Below are positions 23,964 to 33,077 of a stretch of 42,122 bases of DNA, in pieces; the first letter of the stretch is position 1; each line of letters opens with the position of its first letter. The notes beneath the pieces are model-generated. The model worked only from the letters and a program-made list of their open reading frames with translations. It was not told where the DNA came from and ran no database searches. The stretch covers positions 1 through 42,122 of the forward strand of contig NZ_JACRAW010000143.1 in NCBI RefSeq assembly GCF_016213215.1. Direction: 5' to 3'. The stretch is from Bradyrhizobium sp. Lineage in GTDB: Bacteria > Pseudomonadota > Alphaproteobacteria > Rhizobiales > Xanthobacteraceae. The position numbers and the translations under genes were made by a program.

Positions 23964-25090
23964 AGTGCGTCTTCTTCTATCACGCGTTCTCATCCTGCTG
24001 GAATAACGGCAATGCGCATTTCCTGCGCGGCGTCACGCGCGAGCTTGCCAAACTCGGGCACGAGGTCGTCGTCTACGAACCCGTCGACGGCTGGAGCCGT
24101 CAGAATGCGCGTGTCGAAGGCGGCGAGCTTACCGTTAGGGCCATCCCTGGTCTTTTCCCGTCGGTGCACATCCGGCCGTATGACGGGTCTTTGGATCTGG
24201 AGGAAGCGCTCGACGGCGCGGATCTGGTCGTTGTGCACGAATGGAATCCGCCCGACCTCATCAAGCAGATCGGCGCACGTCGCGCTCACGTCGCGCCCTT
24301 CACCTTGCTGTTCCATGACACGCACCACCGGGCAGTTACTAAGCCCGATGAGCTTGCCCAGTTCGACCTTGAGGCCTTTGACGGGGTACTCGCCTTCGGC
24401 GAGGTGCTCCGCCAGATCTATCTGCGGCTCGGCTGGGCGAACCGTGTCTTCACCTGGCACGAGGGCGCAGATGTTGCGCTTTATCGGCCGCTGCAGCACA
24501 TCGTCCCGCAGTACGACCTGGTCTGGATCGGCAATTGGGGGGATGACGAGCGCAGCGCCGAACTGCGGGAATATCTGATCGATCCGGTGGCCGAACTGCG
24601 GCTGCGGGCCAGGATCCATGGCGTGCGCTACCCGCGGGCTGCGCTGAACTCGATCCAAGCGGCCGGCATCGAATTCGGAGGCTGGTTGCCCGCGCACTTG
24701 GCCCCCATCGCCTTCGCCGAGGCCCGCGCCACAGTACATGTCCCACGCGGTCCGTATGCACGATCGCTACGAGGCATTCCCACCATTCGCATGTTCGAGG
24801 CAATGGCTTGCGGCATCCCGGTCGTGTCCGCGCCTTGGGACGATGCCGAAGGTCTGTTCACGCCAACGTCCTATCTCCGTGCCAACAACGGCAAGGAAAT
24901 GAAGGCGCGTCTGCACCGGCTGCTGGTCGATCGCGATCTCGCGACTGAAACCGCCGCGGAAGGGCTGCGCCTCGTCAGGGAACGCCACACCTGCCGTCAT
25001 CGTGTGATCGAGCTGCTCGACATTGTCGATATGATCCGCAGTATCCGCCCGGCCCACTCGCCGGCATTGCAGGAAGAGGCCGTGCCATGA
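23960..25090 (+). CDS. CgeB-type glycosyltransferase, copy 2
   Basis: A 376-residue member of the CgeB-like group, the most divergent of the four. The N-terminus is FFYHAFSSCWNNGNAHFLRG with GHEVVVYEP, and the C-terminal donor domain has RMFEAMACGIPVVSAPWDD. Several His residues in LLFHDTHHRAV replace the DLDTPVT-like segment of copies 1 and 4, so donor or acceptor may differ. It starts at ATG 23960 inside the GT4 stop and ends with an ATGA overlap into copy 3. No membrane segment. Confidence 0.85.
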   Translation: MKCVFFYHAFSSCWNNGNAHFLRGVTRELAKLGHEVVVYEPVDGWSRQNARVEGGELTVRAIPGLFPSVHIRPYDGSLDLEEALDGADLVVVHEWNPPDLIKQIGARRAHVAPFTLLFHDTHHRAVTKPDELAQFDLEAFDGVLAFGEVLRQIYLRLGWANRVFTWHEGADVALYRPLQHIVPQYDLVWIGNWGDDERSAELREYLIDPVAELRLRARIHGVRYPRAALNSIQAAGIEFGGWLPAHLAPIAFAEARATVHVPRGPYARSLRGIPTIRMFEAMACGIPVVSAPWDDAEGLFTPTSYLRANNGKEMKARLHRLLVDRDLATETAAEGLRLVRERHTCRHRVIELLDIVDMIRSIRPAHSPALQEEAVP

Positions 25091-26175
25091 AGATCTGTTT
25101 CTTCGGGTCGAGCCTGGTATCGTCCTACTGGAATGGTGCGGCGACCTACTACCGCGGGCTACTGAAAGAGATAGCGGCGCTCGGGCACGAGGTCACTTTC
25201 TTCGAACCCGACGCATTCGATCGCCAGGCACATCGCGATATCGACGATCCGACCTGGGCGCGCGTCCAGATCTACCCGGCCACGACGGATGGCTGGCAGC
25301 GATCGCTCTCCGAGGCCGCGCGCTCGGCCGATCTTTTGATCAAGGCAAGCGGTGTCGGCGTTTTCGATTCGGAACTGGAAACGGCCATCGCCGAGCTTCC
25401 TTCCAGGACGCTTCGCATCTATTGGGACGTCGATGCGCCGGCGACGCTGGATGCAATCGCCGGGCAGCCGGATCATCATCTGCGCCGCGCTGTTCCCCAC
25501 TATGACCTGGTGCTGACCTACGGCGGCGGCGATCCCGTTGTGTCCGCCTATCGCGCCGCCGGTGCCCGCGACTGTGTGCCCATCTACAACGCGCTCGACC
25601 CGGCGACCCATTTTCCCGTGCCGCCGGACGCCAGGTTCGTCTGCGATCTCAGCCTGCTCGCAAACCGGCTGCCCGATCGCGAAGCACGCATTGAAGACTT
25701 TTTCCTTTCGCCTGCCGAACGGATGCCGAACAGGCAATTCCTGCTGGGCGGATCGGGGTGGGATTCCAGGGCCACCCCACCCAACGTCCGCAATGTCGGC
25801 CACGTCGGCACTGGCGAACACAACGCCTTCTTCTGCTCCGGCCTGGCGACCCTGAACGTGAACCGGGACAGCATGGCGAAATATGGCTTCTCGCCGCCAA
25901 CCCGCGTCTTTGAGGCCATCGGTGCCGGCGCCTGCCTGATCACCGACGCCTGGCAGGGTATCGATTGTTTCCTCGAACCGGATCGTGAAGTCCTGGTGGC
26001 AGCTGATGGCCGCGAGGTGGAGGAACATCTCGACGCGCTTCGCCCCGATCGGTCCCGCGCGATCGCCGAGCGCGCGCGGAAACGGATCCTGGCGCACCAC
26101 ACCTATGAGCATCGAGCCCGCCAGTTTGACCATTTGCTTGAAGGCATCAGCACCAAGAGCGAGGCTGCCGAATGA
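25087..26175 (+). CDS. CgeB-type glycosyltransferase, copy 3
   Basis: A 362-residue CgeB-like protein: FFGSSLVSSYWNGAATYYRG at the N-terminus, GHEVTFFEPD, IYWDVDAPATLD in the middle, and RVFEAIGAGACLITDAWQG in the donor domain. It shares with the other copies the pattern strand - small residues - WxNG - xxYRGL, which marks a common origin by tandem duplication. Start and stop both overlap neighbours by 4 bases, so the three genes 23960-27293 form a translationally coupled block. Confidence 0.85.
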   Translation: MKICFFGSSLVSSYWNGAATYYRGLLKEIAALGHEVTFFEPDAFDRQAHRDIDDPTWARVQIYPATTDGWQRSLSEAARSADLLIKASGVGVFDSELETAIAELPSRTLRIYWDVDAPATLDAIAGQPDHHLRRAVPHYDLVLTYGGGDPVVSAYRAAGARDCVPIYNALDPATHFPVPPDARFVCDLSLLANRLPDREARIEDFFLSPAERMPNRQFLLGGSGWDSRATPPNVRNVGHVGTGEHNAFFCSGLATLNVNRDSMAKYGFSPPTRVFEAIGAGACLITDAWQGIDCFLEPDREVLVAADGREVEEHLDALRPDRSRAIAERARKRILAHHTYEHRARQFDHLLEGISTKSEAAE

Positions 26176-27293
26176 ACCTGGACATCGTCGTTATCGGACT
26201 TTCAGTTACCTCGTCCTGGGGCAACGGCCACGCGACGACCTACCGGGCGCTGTTGGAGGCGCTCGCGCAACGCGGACATCGTGTGACCTTTCTTGAGCGC
26301 GACGCGCCCTGGTATCGCGCCCATCGCGACCTCAAGCCCCCATCGAGCTGGACCGTCAAGCTCTACCATTCGTTGCAAGACATTCCGCAACAGTTCGGCA
26401 CCGCCATTCGCGAAGCCGATCTTGTCATCATCGGCTCCTACGTGCCGGACGGCCTTGCGATCGCCGAATGGGTTACCTCGCACGCCCAGGGCATTTGCGC
26501 CTTCTATGATATCGATACGCCTGTCACGCTCTCCAGGCTCGACAAGGGGCTCGACTATCTCTCCGCCAGAATAATTCCGCGCTTTGATCTTTACCTCTCC
26601 TTTTCGGGAGGACCGGTGCCCGGCATGATCGAGGACATCTACGGCAGTCCGCTCGCCCGCGCCCTTTACTGCAGTGCCGACATCCGCCTCTATCAGCCAC
26701 AGCAGCTCGAGATGCGATGGTCGCTCGGCTATCTCGGCACCTACAGCAGCGATCGCCAGCCGCAACTGGAGAACCTGTTCATCGCCGCGGCGCGGGCGCT
26801 CACGGGCGAGAACTTCGTCGTGGCCGGGGCGCAGTATCCCGAAGGCATCGACTGGCCGGTCAATGTCGAACGCATCGAGCACATTCCACCACAGGAGCAT
26901 GCCTCATTCTACGCAAGGCAGCGCTTCACGCTGAATATCACCCGGGCCGATATGCGCGCGCTCGGGTTTTCGCCCAGCGTTCGGCTGTTTGAAGCCGCCG
27001 CCCGCGGAGCGCCGATACTCTCGGATCGATGGCCGGGCATCGAGACCATCCTCATACCGGGAAGCGAGATGCTGCTGGTCTCAACGCCGGAAGAGGTAAT
27101 CCAGATCGTGCGCGACATGCCCGAAGAAATGCGACTAGGCATCGCCGCACGTGCCCGAAGGCGCATCTTGCGCGACCACACCCCCGACCATCGGGCACGC
27201 CAACTTGAAACATACCACCTCGAAGCGAAGGCGAGACGCCGGTTGCCCGAACGCCGCGCGGCGAGCCGTCCTCTGCATGCTGCCGAACTCTAG
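26172..27293 (+). CDS. CgeB-type glycosyltransferase, copy 4
   Basis: A 373-residue CgeB-like protein nearly parallel to copy 1: VIGLSVTSSWGNGHATTYRA, GHRVTFLERDAPWYRAHRDL, FYDIDTPVTLSRL, YLGTYSSDRQPQLENLF, and RLFEAAARGAPILSDRWPG. The strong match to copy 1, located 11 kb away, suggests they use the same donor or descend from one duplication that was later split by insertion of other genes. The C-terminal 30 residues are Arg/Ala-rich and likely flexible. A 12-base gap precedes the next gene. Confidence 0.86.
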   Translation: MNLDIVVIGLSVTSSWGNGHATTYRALLEALAQRGHRVTFLERDAPWYRAHRDLKPPSSWTVKLYHSLQDIPQQFGTAIREADLVIIGSYVPDGLAIAEWVTSHAQGICAFYDIDTPVTLSRLDKGLDYLSARIIPRFDLYLSFSGGPVPGMIEDIYGSPLARALYCSADIRLYQPQQLEMRWSLGYLGTYSSDRQPQLENLFIAAARALTGENFVVAGAQYPEGIDWPVNVERIEHIPPQEHASFYARQRFTLNITRADMRALGFSPSVRLFEAAARGAPILSDRWPGIETILIPGSEMLLVSTPEEVIQIVRDMPEEMRLGIAARARRRILRDHTPDHRARQLETYHLEAKARRRLPERRAASRPLHAAEL

Positions 27294-27305
27294 GCCGGGT
27301 CTCCA

Positions 27306-28367
<1,062 letters not shown>

Positions 28368-28388
28368 TAGGACTCAGGGGGCCGTTAA

Positions 28389-29060
28389 ATGCGGATCAAA
28401 GATGCCGGGGGGACCGCCCTGCCGACGAGAGAGATCGCCCACGGCGATCGTCAGTGCCCCGCGGTCAAGCTGTCTGCTCCCGAACCGATCGGAAGCGCTT
28501 TTCGTACTCTCGAACGGTTCCTGATTTCACGACGTGATGCCTCGGGCAACTTGATCACGTTTGACCGCGAAGTTCTGAGATCGGGACAGGTCGTCGGCGT
28601 TCTGGCGGTCGACCCCGTTTGCAACGAGGTGGTCCTCACGCGACAGTTCAGGCTCGGCGCTCACCTCGCCCTCGACTATGGCGAGACTCTCGAGATCGTT
28701 GCCGGCCGTATCGACCCCGGAGAAACTGCCGAACAGGCGGCCCGGCGCGAATGCCGGGAAGAGATAGGATTGGATCCGCAGCGGCTTGTGCCTCTGTTCG
28801 GATTCGCTCCAGCGCCGGCCCTGTCGGACGAGTTCATGACGCTGTTCCTGGCTCAGGTTGATACGCGCCGAGTACCTGATAGGGCGGGGGCGAGCCATGA
28901 GGGGGAAGAGATCGCGGTCGAGTGCCATGCACTGGAAGACTGCATCAGCCTGATGGAAGCAAGAGCCCTGCATAGCGGCCCAACCATCGTCGCGCTCCAG
29001 TGGCTCGCGCTCAACAGGAATTCGCTGGGCGGCCGATCTTGCGCTCCTCGCGGCACATGA
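28389..29060 (+). CDS. Nudix hydrolase
   Basis: A 223-residue Nudix enzyme resembling ADP-ribose/sugar-nucleotide pyrophosphatases. The Nudix box GRIDPGETAEQAARRECREE followed by IGL satisfies G-x5-E-x7-RE-U-xEE-x-GU. A beta-strand grip domain precedes it (VLAVDPVCNEVVLTRQFRLG), and ALSDEFMTLFLAQV follows. It could hydrolyse surplus or wrong nucleotide sugars made by the cluster. It is 21 bases after the UXS-like gene, hence probably the last gene of the operon. It converges on the DUF6894 gene with only 3 bases between. Confidence 0.88.
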   Translation: MRIKDAGGTALPTREIAHGDRQCPAVKLSAPEPIGSAFRTLERFLISRRDASGNLITFDREVLRSGQVVGVLAVDPVCNEVVLTRQFRLGAHLALDYGETLEIVAGRIDPGETAEQAARRECREEIGLDPQRLVPLFGFAPAPALSDEFMTLFLAQVDTRRVPDRAGASHEGEEIAVECHALEDCISLMEARALHSGPTIVALQWLALNRNSLGGRSCAPRGT

Positions 29061-29063
29061 TGA

Positions 29064-29315
29064 TCAGGCCTCTGCCGAGGGCACCGGTTGATCCTCCACG
29101 TCCAGCGATATCGAAACCTTCATGAACGGTGACCCGTCCCGGTTCACATGGACCGTGACCTGCCGTGCGGTTCCATTGACAAAGGCATCCCTGGCGATGG
29201 AGGTGCCCGTTGCGACGGCCTCCCTGCGAACCTGGTCCCAATCGTGAAATTCCTGCCCCTCCTCGTCCTCGATGAACCGGCCGTTTTCCTGGATGTGGAA
29301 GTGAAAGCGTGGCAT
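29064..29315 (-). CDS. DUF6894 family small protein
   Basis: An 83-residue protein beginning MPRFHFHIQENGRFIEDEEG, the usual opening of DUF6894 proteins in rhizobia, followed by an Ala/Arg helix and a Val-rich strand pair (QVTVHVNRDG, KVSISLDV). Function unknown. ATG 29315 is preferred on family grounds; a TTG at 29336 that overlaps the upstream Crp/Fnr stop is the other choice. Probably co-transcribed with that regulator. Confidence 0.8.
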   Translation of the reverse strand: MPRFHFHIQENGRFIEDEEGQEFHDWDQVRREAVATGTSIARDAFVNGTARQVTVHVNRDGSPFMKVSISLDVEDQPVPSAEA

Positions 29316-29332
29316 CGGATGGCGCAGCCGGA

Positions 29333-30118
29333 TCAAAGGGTTGGCGACTGATGCAGGTAACGAGCATCGAAGTCGGCAAGTTCCTGGAACTTCGCTTCGT
29401 CAAGAATCGTCACCTGCCCGCGGTGAACGTCGACGATTTTGTCGGCACGCAGTTGTTTAATCACCCGATTGGCGTGAATCGCGGTGACCCCCATGGCCTC
29501 GCCGATCCGTTCCTGCGTCAGCGGCATCTCGAAACTGTCGCCGTCGGCCAATCCAACGACCCGCAGACGATCTCGAAGTTCGGCAAGAATGTGTGCTAGG
29601 CGACTCGGCGCCGGGCGCTGGCCGATGTTTACGAGCCACTCGCGAAACATCGCCGCATCAATCAACGTGTCACGCCAGAACATCTCGGCGATCTCCGGCT
29701 GCCGGCGAAAGAGCTGGCGCACGACGGCATGGCTGATCAGACCGAGCGTACAGTTCGTGAGCGCGACCAGATCGTGATCCATGACCTGCAGATACAGGCT
29801 CTGCAGGTCTGGGATCTCACCTGGAATGTGGATGGATAGGATCTGCTGCTGCCCACTGGAAGTCGTTTTGGATCGCAGGCAGAAGCCGGCGGCAATCAGG
29901 CAGCATTCAGTAGGACGGTCCCCTTCACGCACGACGGCTTGGTCAGGCCGAAACGCCTTTACAGTGATCGGGAGACCCCGGAGAACCTGGAGTTCTTCCT
30001 CTGTCTTCCCCGAGATTGCGCGCATTCGGCGAACCAAGGCGTCGGTAATCGATCGCGGGTCCAAGCAATCACCTCCAGCAGGTTCGATCGTCACGGGCTT
30101 CAGCGAACACGAAACCAT
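29333..30118 (-). CDS. Crp/Fnr family transcriptional regulator (second copy)
   Basis: A 261-residue regulator: a cyclic-nucleotide-binding-type barrel (about 45-140, VREGDRPTECCLIAAGFCLR, HIPGEIPDLQSL), a dimer helix, and a winged helix-turn-helix (about 195-245, LTQERIGEAMGVTAIHANR). It has the same architecture and shared phrases (REGDRPT/RRGERPT, RLRVVGLA, IHANR/VHANR) as the regulator at 10345-11121, so the two are paralogues. There is no iron-sulfur Cys cluster. The pair flanks the 16-kb biosynthetic cluster. Start ATG 30118; a later Met33 is possible. Confidence 0.85.
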   Translation of the reverse strand: MVSCSLKPVTIEPAGGDCLDPRSITDALVRRMRAISGKTEEELQVLRGLPITVKAFRPDQAVVREGDRPTECCLIAAGFCLRSKTTSSGQQQILSIHIPGEIPDLQSLYLQVMDHDLVALTNCTLGLISHAVVRQLFRRQPEIAEMFWRDTLIDAAMFREWLVNIGQRPAPSRLAHILAELRDRLRVVGLADGDSFEMPLTQERIGEAMGVTAIHANRVIKQLRADKIVDVHRGQVTILDEAKFQELADFDARYLHQSPTL

Positions 30119-30216
30119 GGAGACGATCGTGAGTTCCGAGAGACCGGCGAGAGATCAACCCACCCTGGAACGGCAAGTTGGCTAAGGCGTGACCATTGGC
30201 AATTGGCTCCTTTGTT

Positions 30217-30241
30217 GGAACAACGCCCAACAGCGGCCGTT
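30217..30241 (+). promoter_or_regulatory. Sigma-EcfG-type promoter for the 75-aa protein gene
   Basis: GGAAC at 30217-30221, 16 bases, CGTT at 30238-30241: an exact consensus match, 57 bases upstream of the start codon at 30299. Confidence 0.75.
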
Positions 30242-30298
30242 CTCGAATCTCTCTGCCACAACAGACCGGGAGTTTGAGCAGCCACGGAGTAGGTCGAC

Positions 30299-30526
30299 AT
30301 GAGCGATTTCCGCGATATCCAGAATGGCGTCAACGACCCTGTCGACTGCGTCGACGTGAAGTACCAGTTCAGCGACAACCAGACGCCGCACGAGCGGGCC
30401 CAGACCGCTGCCGATGTGCGGGCAATTCCCACGCCGTCGCCATCCGAGTCATTCCTGCCCGAAGGATTGCGAAGGCCGCCTGCCAGACCGCTCAACAAGC
30501 GAACCGGCCGGAATCCGACGGATTGA
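30299..30526 (+). CDS. Small hydrophilic hypothetical protein (75 aa)
   Basis: A 75-residue protein without hydrophobic segments: an acidic N-terminal half (SDFRDIQNGVNDPVDCVDVKY) and a Pro/Arg-rich C-terminal half likely to be disordered. No family is recognised. The ATG at 30299 has a CGGAG-type ribosome site, and an exact sigma-EcfG promoter stands upstream, which is the main reason to believe the frame. It overlaps no other supported gene. Confidence 0.6.
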   Translation: MSDFRDIQNGVNDPVDCVDVKYQFSDNQTPHERAQTAADVRAIPTPSPSESFLPEGLRRPPARPLNKRTGRNPTD

Positions 30527-30563
30527 GCGAAACGTCGTAGTCGGCATCTCCCGAAACGCGTTT

Positions 30564-30589
30564 GGAACGAACACCCAAAGCCATCCGTT
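30564..30589 (+). promoter_or_regulatory. Sigma-EcfG-type promoter for the DUF4142 gene
   Basis: GGAAC at 30564-30568, 17 bases, CGTT at 30586-30589: an exact match, 55 bases upstream of the DUF4142 start codon. Confidence 0.75.
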
Positions 30590-30644
30590 GATCGGCACCA
30601 ACCGTTGCCTGGCGATCGCCGGGCGAAAAGCTAGGAATCCAGTC

Positions 30645-31196
30645 ATGAAGTTCTTAGTCATCGCCGCGAGTTGCGTGCTGCTTGCAAGCTCAGCACTCGC
30701 CCAATCCGTCGGCGAGAAGACCGGCATCAATTCGGCACTGGGAGTTGCGCCTCCCACGGCCGACTTTGTCAAACAAGTCGCGATCAGCGACATGTTCGAG
30801 CTCGAGTCGAGCAAGCTCGCACAGCAAAAGGGCAACGCACAGGAAAAGTCGTTCGCCCAGCAGATGGTGACCGATCACAGCAAGACCACCAACGACCTGA
30901 AGAGCATGATTAGCAGCGGCAAGGTCAAGGCTGCACTGCCCACCGCACTCGACAGCTCACACCAGAGCAAGCTCGACAAGCTCAAAGGCGCGACGGGCGG
31001 AGATTTCAGTTCGAATTTCAACTCGTACCAGGTCAGCGCGCACGAAGACGCGGTATCGCTTTTCGAGCGCTATGCAAAGGGCGGCGACGATCCAGAGCTC
31101 AAGGACTGGGCCGGCAAGACTCTTCCCACGCTCAGGCACCACCTCGAAATGGCACAGGAACTAGGCAAGGCCCCAAGTGTCGGCCAGTCCAAGTGA
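30645..31196 (+). CDS. DUF4142 domain exported protein
   Basis: A 183-residue periplasmic protein: signal peptide MKFLVIAASCVLLASSALA, then the DUF4142 domain (about 40-175), a predicted ferritin-like four-helix bundle. Typical pieces are FVKQVAISDMFELESSKLA, FAQQMVTDHSKTT and the closing LRHHLEMAQ, whose His residues are the likely metal-binding positions. The family is frequent in stress regulons of alphaproteobacteria; its activity is unknown. ATG 30645 is chosen because the signal peptide starts there. It has its own sigma-EcfG promoter and a strong terminator. Confidence 0.88.
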   Translation: MKFLVIAASCVLLASSALAQSVGEKTGINSALGVAPPTADFVKQVAISDMFELESSKLAQQKGNAQEKSFAQQMVTDHSKTTNDLKSMISSGKVKAALPTALDSSHQSKLDKLKGATGGDFSSNFNSYQVSAHEDAVSLFERYAKGGDDPELKDWAGKTLPTLRHHLEMAQELGKAPSVGQSK

Positions 31197-31221
31197 GGGA
31201 ATCCTGGTCTGCCGACGCAAG

Positions 31222-31248
31222 AATGCCGGCAGGTCCGCCGGCATTTTT
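31222..31248 (+). terminator. Rho-independent terminator after the DUF4142 gene
   Basis: A perfect stem AATGCCGGC (31222-31230) / GCCGGCATT (31237-31245), loop AGGTCC, followed by TTT. It lies 25 bases after the stop codon. The remainder of the gap to 31425 shows nothing else. Confidence 0.85.
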
Positions 31249-31425
31249 GTTGGTGTGCGTTGCAGCAAATGGTTCCGCGGCAAGGGCGCCCTGCTCCTGC
31301 TGGACCGCCATAGTGTTGGAGCCGTTCGAACCATTGGCGGACCGATCTCGTTACCTCTGATGCGCGACGCTTGTGGCGCTCGTTGTCACAGGCCGGTTGC
31401 GTCGTCCCAGCTACGGAGATGCCTG

Positions 31426-31584
31426 ATGAGCAAGGAACGACCTACGGATGATCCAAGGACGCAAAGCGATTGGGGCTCTCATTCACAGACCGACAAACCT
31501 TGGAAAGGGAACCCGGAAAAGGAACAACGCTCTGACCAGTCGAAGATCGACCTTGAGAAGTGGCACGAGACCAATACGCATTGA
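31426..31584 (+). CDS. Small hydrophilic hypothetical protein (52 aa)
   Basis: A 52-residue, strongly polar protein (MSKERPTDDPRTQSDWGSHS at the start; Lys/Glu/Asp/Gln-rich after). It resembles the many short disordered stress proteins of rhizobia but belongs to no named family that I know. CGGAG is found upstream of the ATG at 31426. It ends 123 bases before the CBS gene, which has its own promoter. Confidence 0.55.
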   Translation: MSKERPTDDPRTQSDWGSHSQTDKPWKGNPEKEQRSDQSKIDLEKWHETNTH

Positions 31585-31644
31585 TTGTTGATTGGGGGCA
31601 GCCTGCGTTGTTCGACTTGTCGCGCAGATTTCCTGATCTGGCCG

Positions 31645-31669
31645 GGAACGCGGGGCGTGCCGGCTCGTT
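31645..31669 (+). promoter_or_regulatory. Sigma-EcfG-type promoter for the CBS-domain gene
   Basis: GGAAC at 31645-31649, 16 bases, CGTT at 31666-31669: an exact match, 38 bases before the ATG at 31708. Confidence 0.8.
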
Positions 31670-31707
31670 CTGTGGGCTCTCGTCCAACCAGATTGATGAG
31701 GCACATC

Positions 31708-32154
31708 ATGAAAGTGCGCGACGCGATGACCCCCGAAGTCCAGCTTTGCACCCCTCAAGACACCCTGAAGGATGCGGCCGAAGCGATGGCCACCCTCAAC
31801 GTGGGGCTTCTGCCGGTGACCGAGAATGATCGCCTCGTCGGCATGATCTCCGATCGCGACATCACGACGCGCGGTGTTGCCCTCGGTCGCGGACCCGACA
31901 CGTGCGTGCGCGACGTGATGACGGAGGACGTCAAATACTGTTTTGAGGATCAGGACCTCGAGGACGTTACCCGGAACATGGGCGACATCCAGGTGAGGCG
32001 CCTGCCGGTACTCAACCGCAACAAGCGCCTCGTAGGCATTATCGCACTCGGCGACATCGCGCGCGCGAACGCCGGTGACGGGACCGCGGCGGCACTGCAC
32101 CAGATCTCGCGTCCGGGCGGACGACATTCGGCGACGACGAGCCGCTTCGGTTAG
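31708..32154 (+). CDS. CBS domain protein
   Basis: A 148-residue protein consisting of a tandem CBS pair (Bateman module): first unit about 5-60 (VRDAMTPEVQLCTPQDTL, LPVTENDRLVGMISDRDI), second about 70-125 (VRDVMTEDVKYCFEDQDL, LPVLNRNKRLVGIIALGDI). Such free-standing pairs bind adenine nucleotides or similar ligands; the partner is unknown. ATG 31708 begins MKVRDAMTP as in relatives and has GAGG upstream; ATG 31696 is the alternative. The exact sigma-EcfG promoter indicates stress induction. Confidence 0.9.
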   Translation: MKVRDAMTPEVQLCTPQDTLKDAAEAMATLNVGLLPVTENDRLVGMISDRDITTRGVALGRGPDTCVRDVMTEDVKYCFEDQDLEDVTRNMGDIQVRRLPVLNRNKRLVGIIALGDIARANAGDGTAAALHQISRPGGRHSATTSRFG

Positions 32155-32189
32155 GATCGCTCGACCGGCGCCGGACCAAGAGGTAGCGA

Positions 32190-32396
32190 TCACCCCGTTG
32201 GCGGGTCGCCACGATCATCCGGAGCCATGCCGGAGCCTGGCGTCTTTTCGGAGTCGGTGAGCTTGGGATCGCGGGTCGCTTCGCGCGAGACGGAATTCTT
32301 CGGATCGCTGCGATGCGCAGTCTGCGCCCGCTCCCTGTCCGCCGGCTGTTCCTGCGCCTTTTCGTCCTTCACGATTCCATGTTCGGAGTGCTTCAT
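32190..32396 (-). CDS. Small disordered hypothetical protein (68 aa)
   Basis: A 68-residue highly charged protein without hydrophobic stretches (KDEKAQEQPADRERAQTAH, then SREATRDPKLTDSEKTPGSG). It is likely unstructured. Start ATG 32396 is supported by a TTGAGGA ribosome site. No family is recognised; short acidic-basic proteins like this accompany CsbD genes in rhizobia. A weak sigma-EcfG-like site (GGAAC-N16-CATT, minus strand 32562-32538) lies 142 bases upstream. Confidence 0.55.
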   Translation of the reverse strand: MKHSEHGIVKDEKAQEQPADRERAQTAHRSDPKNSVSREATRDPKLTDSEKTPGSGMAPDDRGDPPTG

Positions 32397-32763
32397 TTGT
32401 CATCCTCAAATGGCGCGATCGAAATCACATGAACGGTCGCGCCAGCATAGTCGCTCGAGGGGGCATCTCAGTTCCGCCTGCTCCAAACCGTGAGTGGCGA
32501 GGATCCTCCCTTCAACCTTCAACGCTGAGTCGGAATCAATGGGTGACCCTCGACATCGTTCCAGCGAACACATGGCCTGAAGCTCGACCGAGGCCCGAAC
32601 TGGGGAGGCAAATAGCCCCAGCAGTGAGGCCAACACGAACCTGGAACTTTGCCGAGCAAGCAGGCTTTCCATCCTCTGACGAGGAGAGGGACGCTTTCGT
32701 CTGCGTTCTATTTGACAAGCAGCATACGCAATCGACATCGCCCCAGGATCAAGGAGAATGAAG
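32397..32763. other. Gap without a convincing gene
   Basis: Open frames exist on both strands. The minus-strand frame 32406-32672 begins with a signal-peptide-like segment (FVLASLLGLFASPVRAS), but its codon use is unlike the neighbours and it lacks a spaced ribosome site. The plus frame 32429-32761 is Pro/Arg-rich and looks random. The stretch contains the leader of the CsbD gene, with a TTGACA at 32712-32717 but no good -10. Confidence 0.4.
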
Positions 32764-32967
32764 ATGGACTGGAATCGCGTCGAAGGAAACTGGAAGCAGA
32801 TCAAAGGCAAGGTGAAAGAGCAATGGGGCAAGCTGACGGACGACGATCTTGATGTCATAGACGGCAAGCAGGACCAGCTCGAAGGCAAGATCCAGCAGCG
32901 TTATGGTTATCAGAAGGATCAGGCCGAAAAGGAAATCAACGATTGGTACAATCGCCAGACATGGTGA
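32764..32967 (+). CDS. CsbD family stress protein (67 aa)
   Basis: A 67-residue protein with the full CsbD pattern: MDWNRVEGNWKQIKGKVKEQ, WGKLTDDDLDVIDGKQDQLEG and QRYGYQKDQAEKEI. CsbD proteins are abundant, small, hydrophilic proteins of the general stress response with unknown action. ATG 32764 is preferred over ATG 32758 because AAGGAG at 32751-32756 has correct spacing only to the former. A strong terminator follows. It is the second CsbD protein in the window (compare 8422-8601) and the more typical one. Confidence 0.92.
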   Translation: MDWNRVEGNWKQIKGKVKEQWGKLTDDDLDVIDGKQDQLEGKIQQRYGYQKDQAEKEINDWYNRQTW

Positions 32968-32982
32968 GAGCGTTGAAGCAGG

Positions 32983-33008
32983 AGCCCCGAGAAAATCGGG
33001 GCTCTTTT
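32983..33008 (+). terminator. Rho-independent terminator after the CsbD gene
   Basis: Stem AGCCCCGA (32983-32990) / TCGGGGCT (32996-33003), loop GAAAA, then CTTTT. It lies 15 bases after the stop codon. Confidence 0.85.
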
Positions 33009-33077
33009 ACCGAAAGCCGAGCCTTACCTCTCGTGTTTTCTGGAGCGAGACTCCTCCCGGCGACGGGGGACCGCGCA

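Noticed and set aside
32406..32672. Minus-strand frame with a signal-peptide-like start
   Set aside because: Codon use is poor for this genome, the AGAGG is directly against the ATG without spacing, and no family is recognised.
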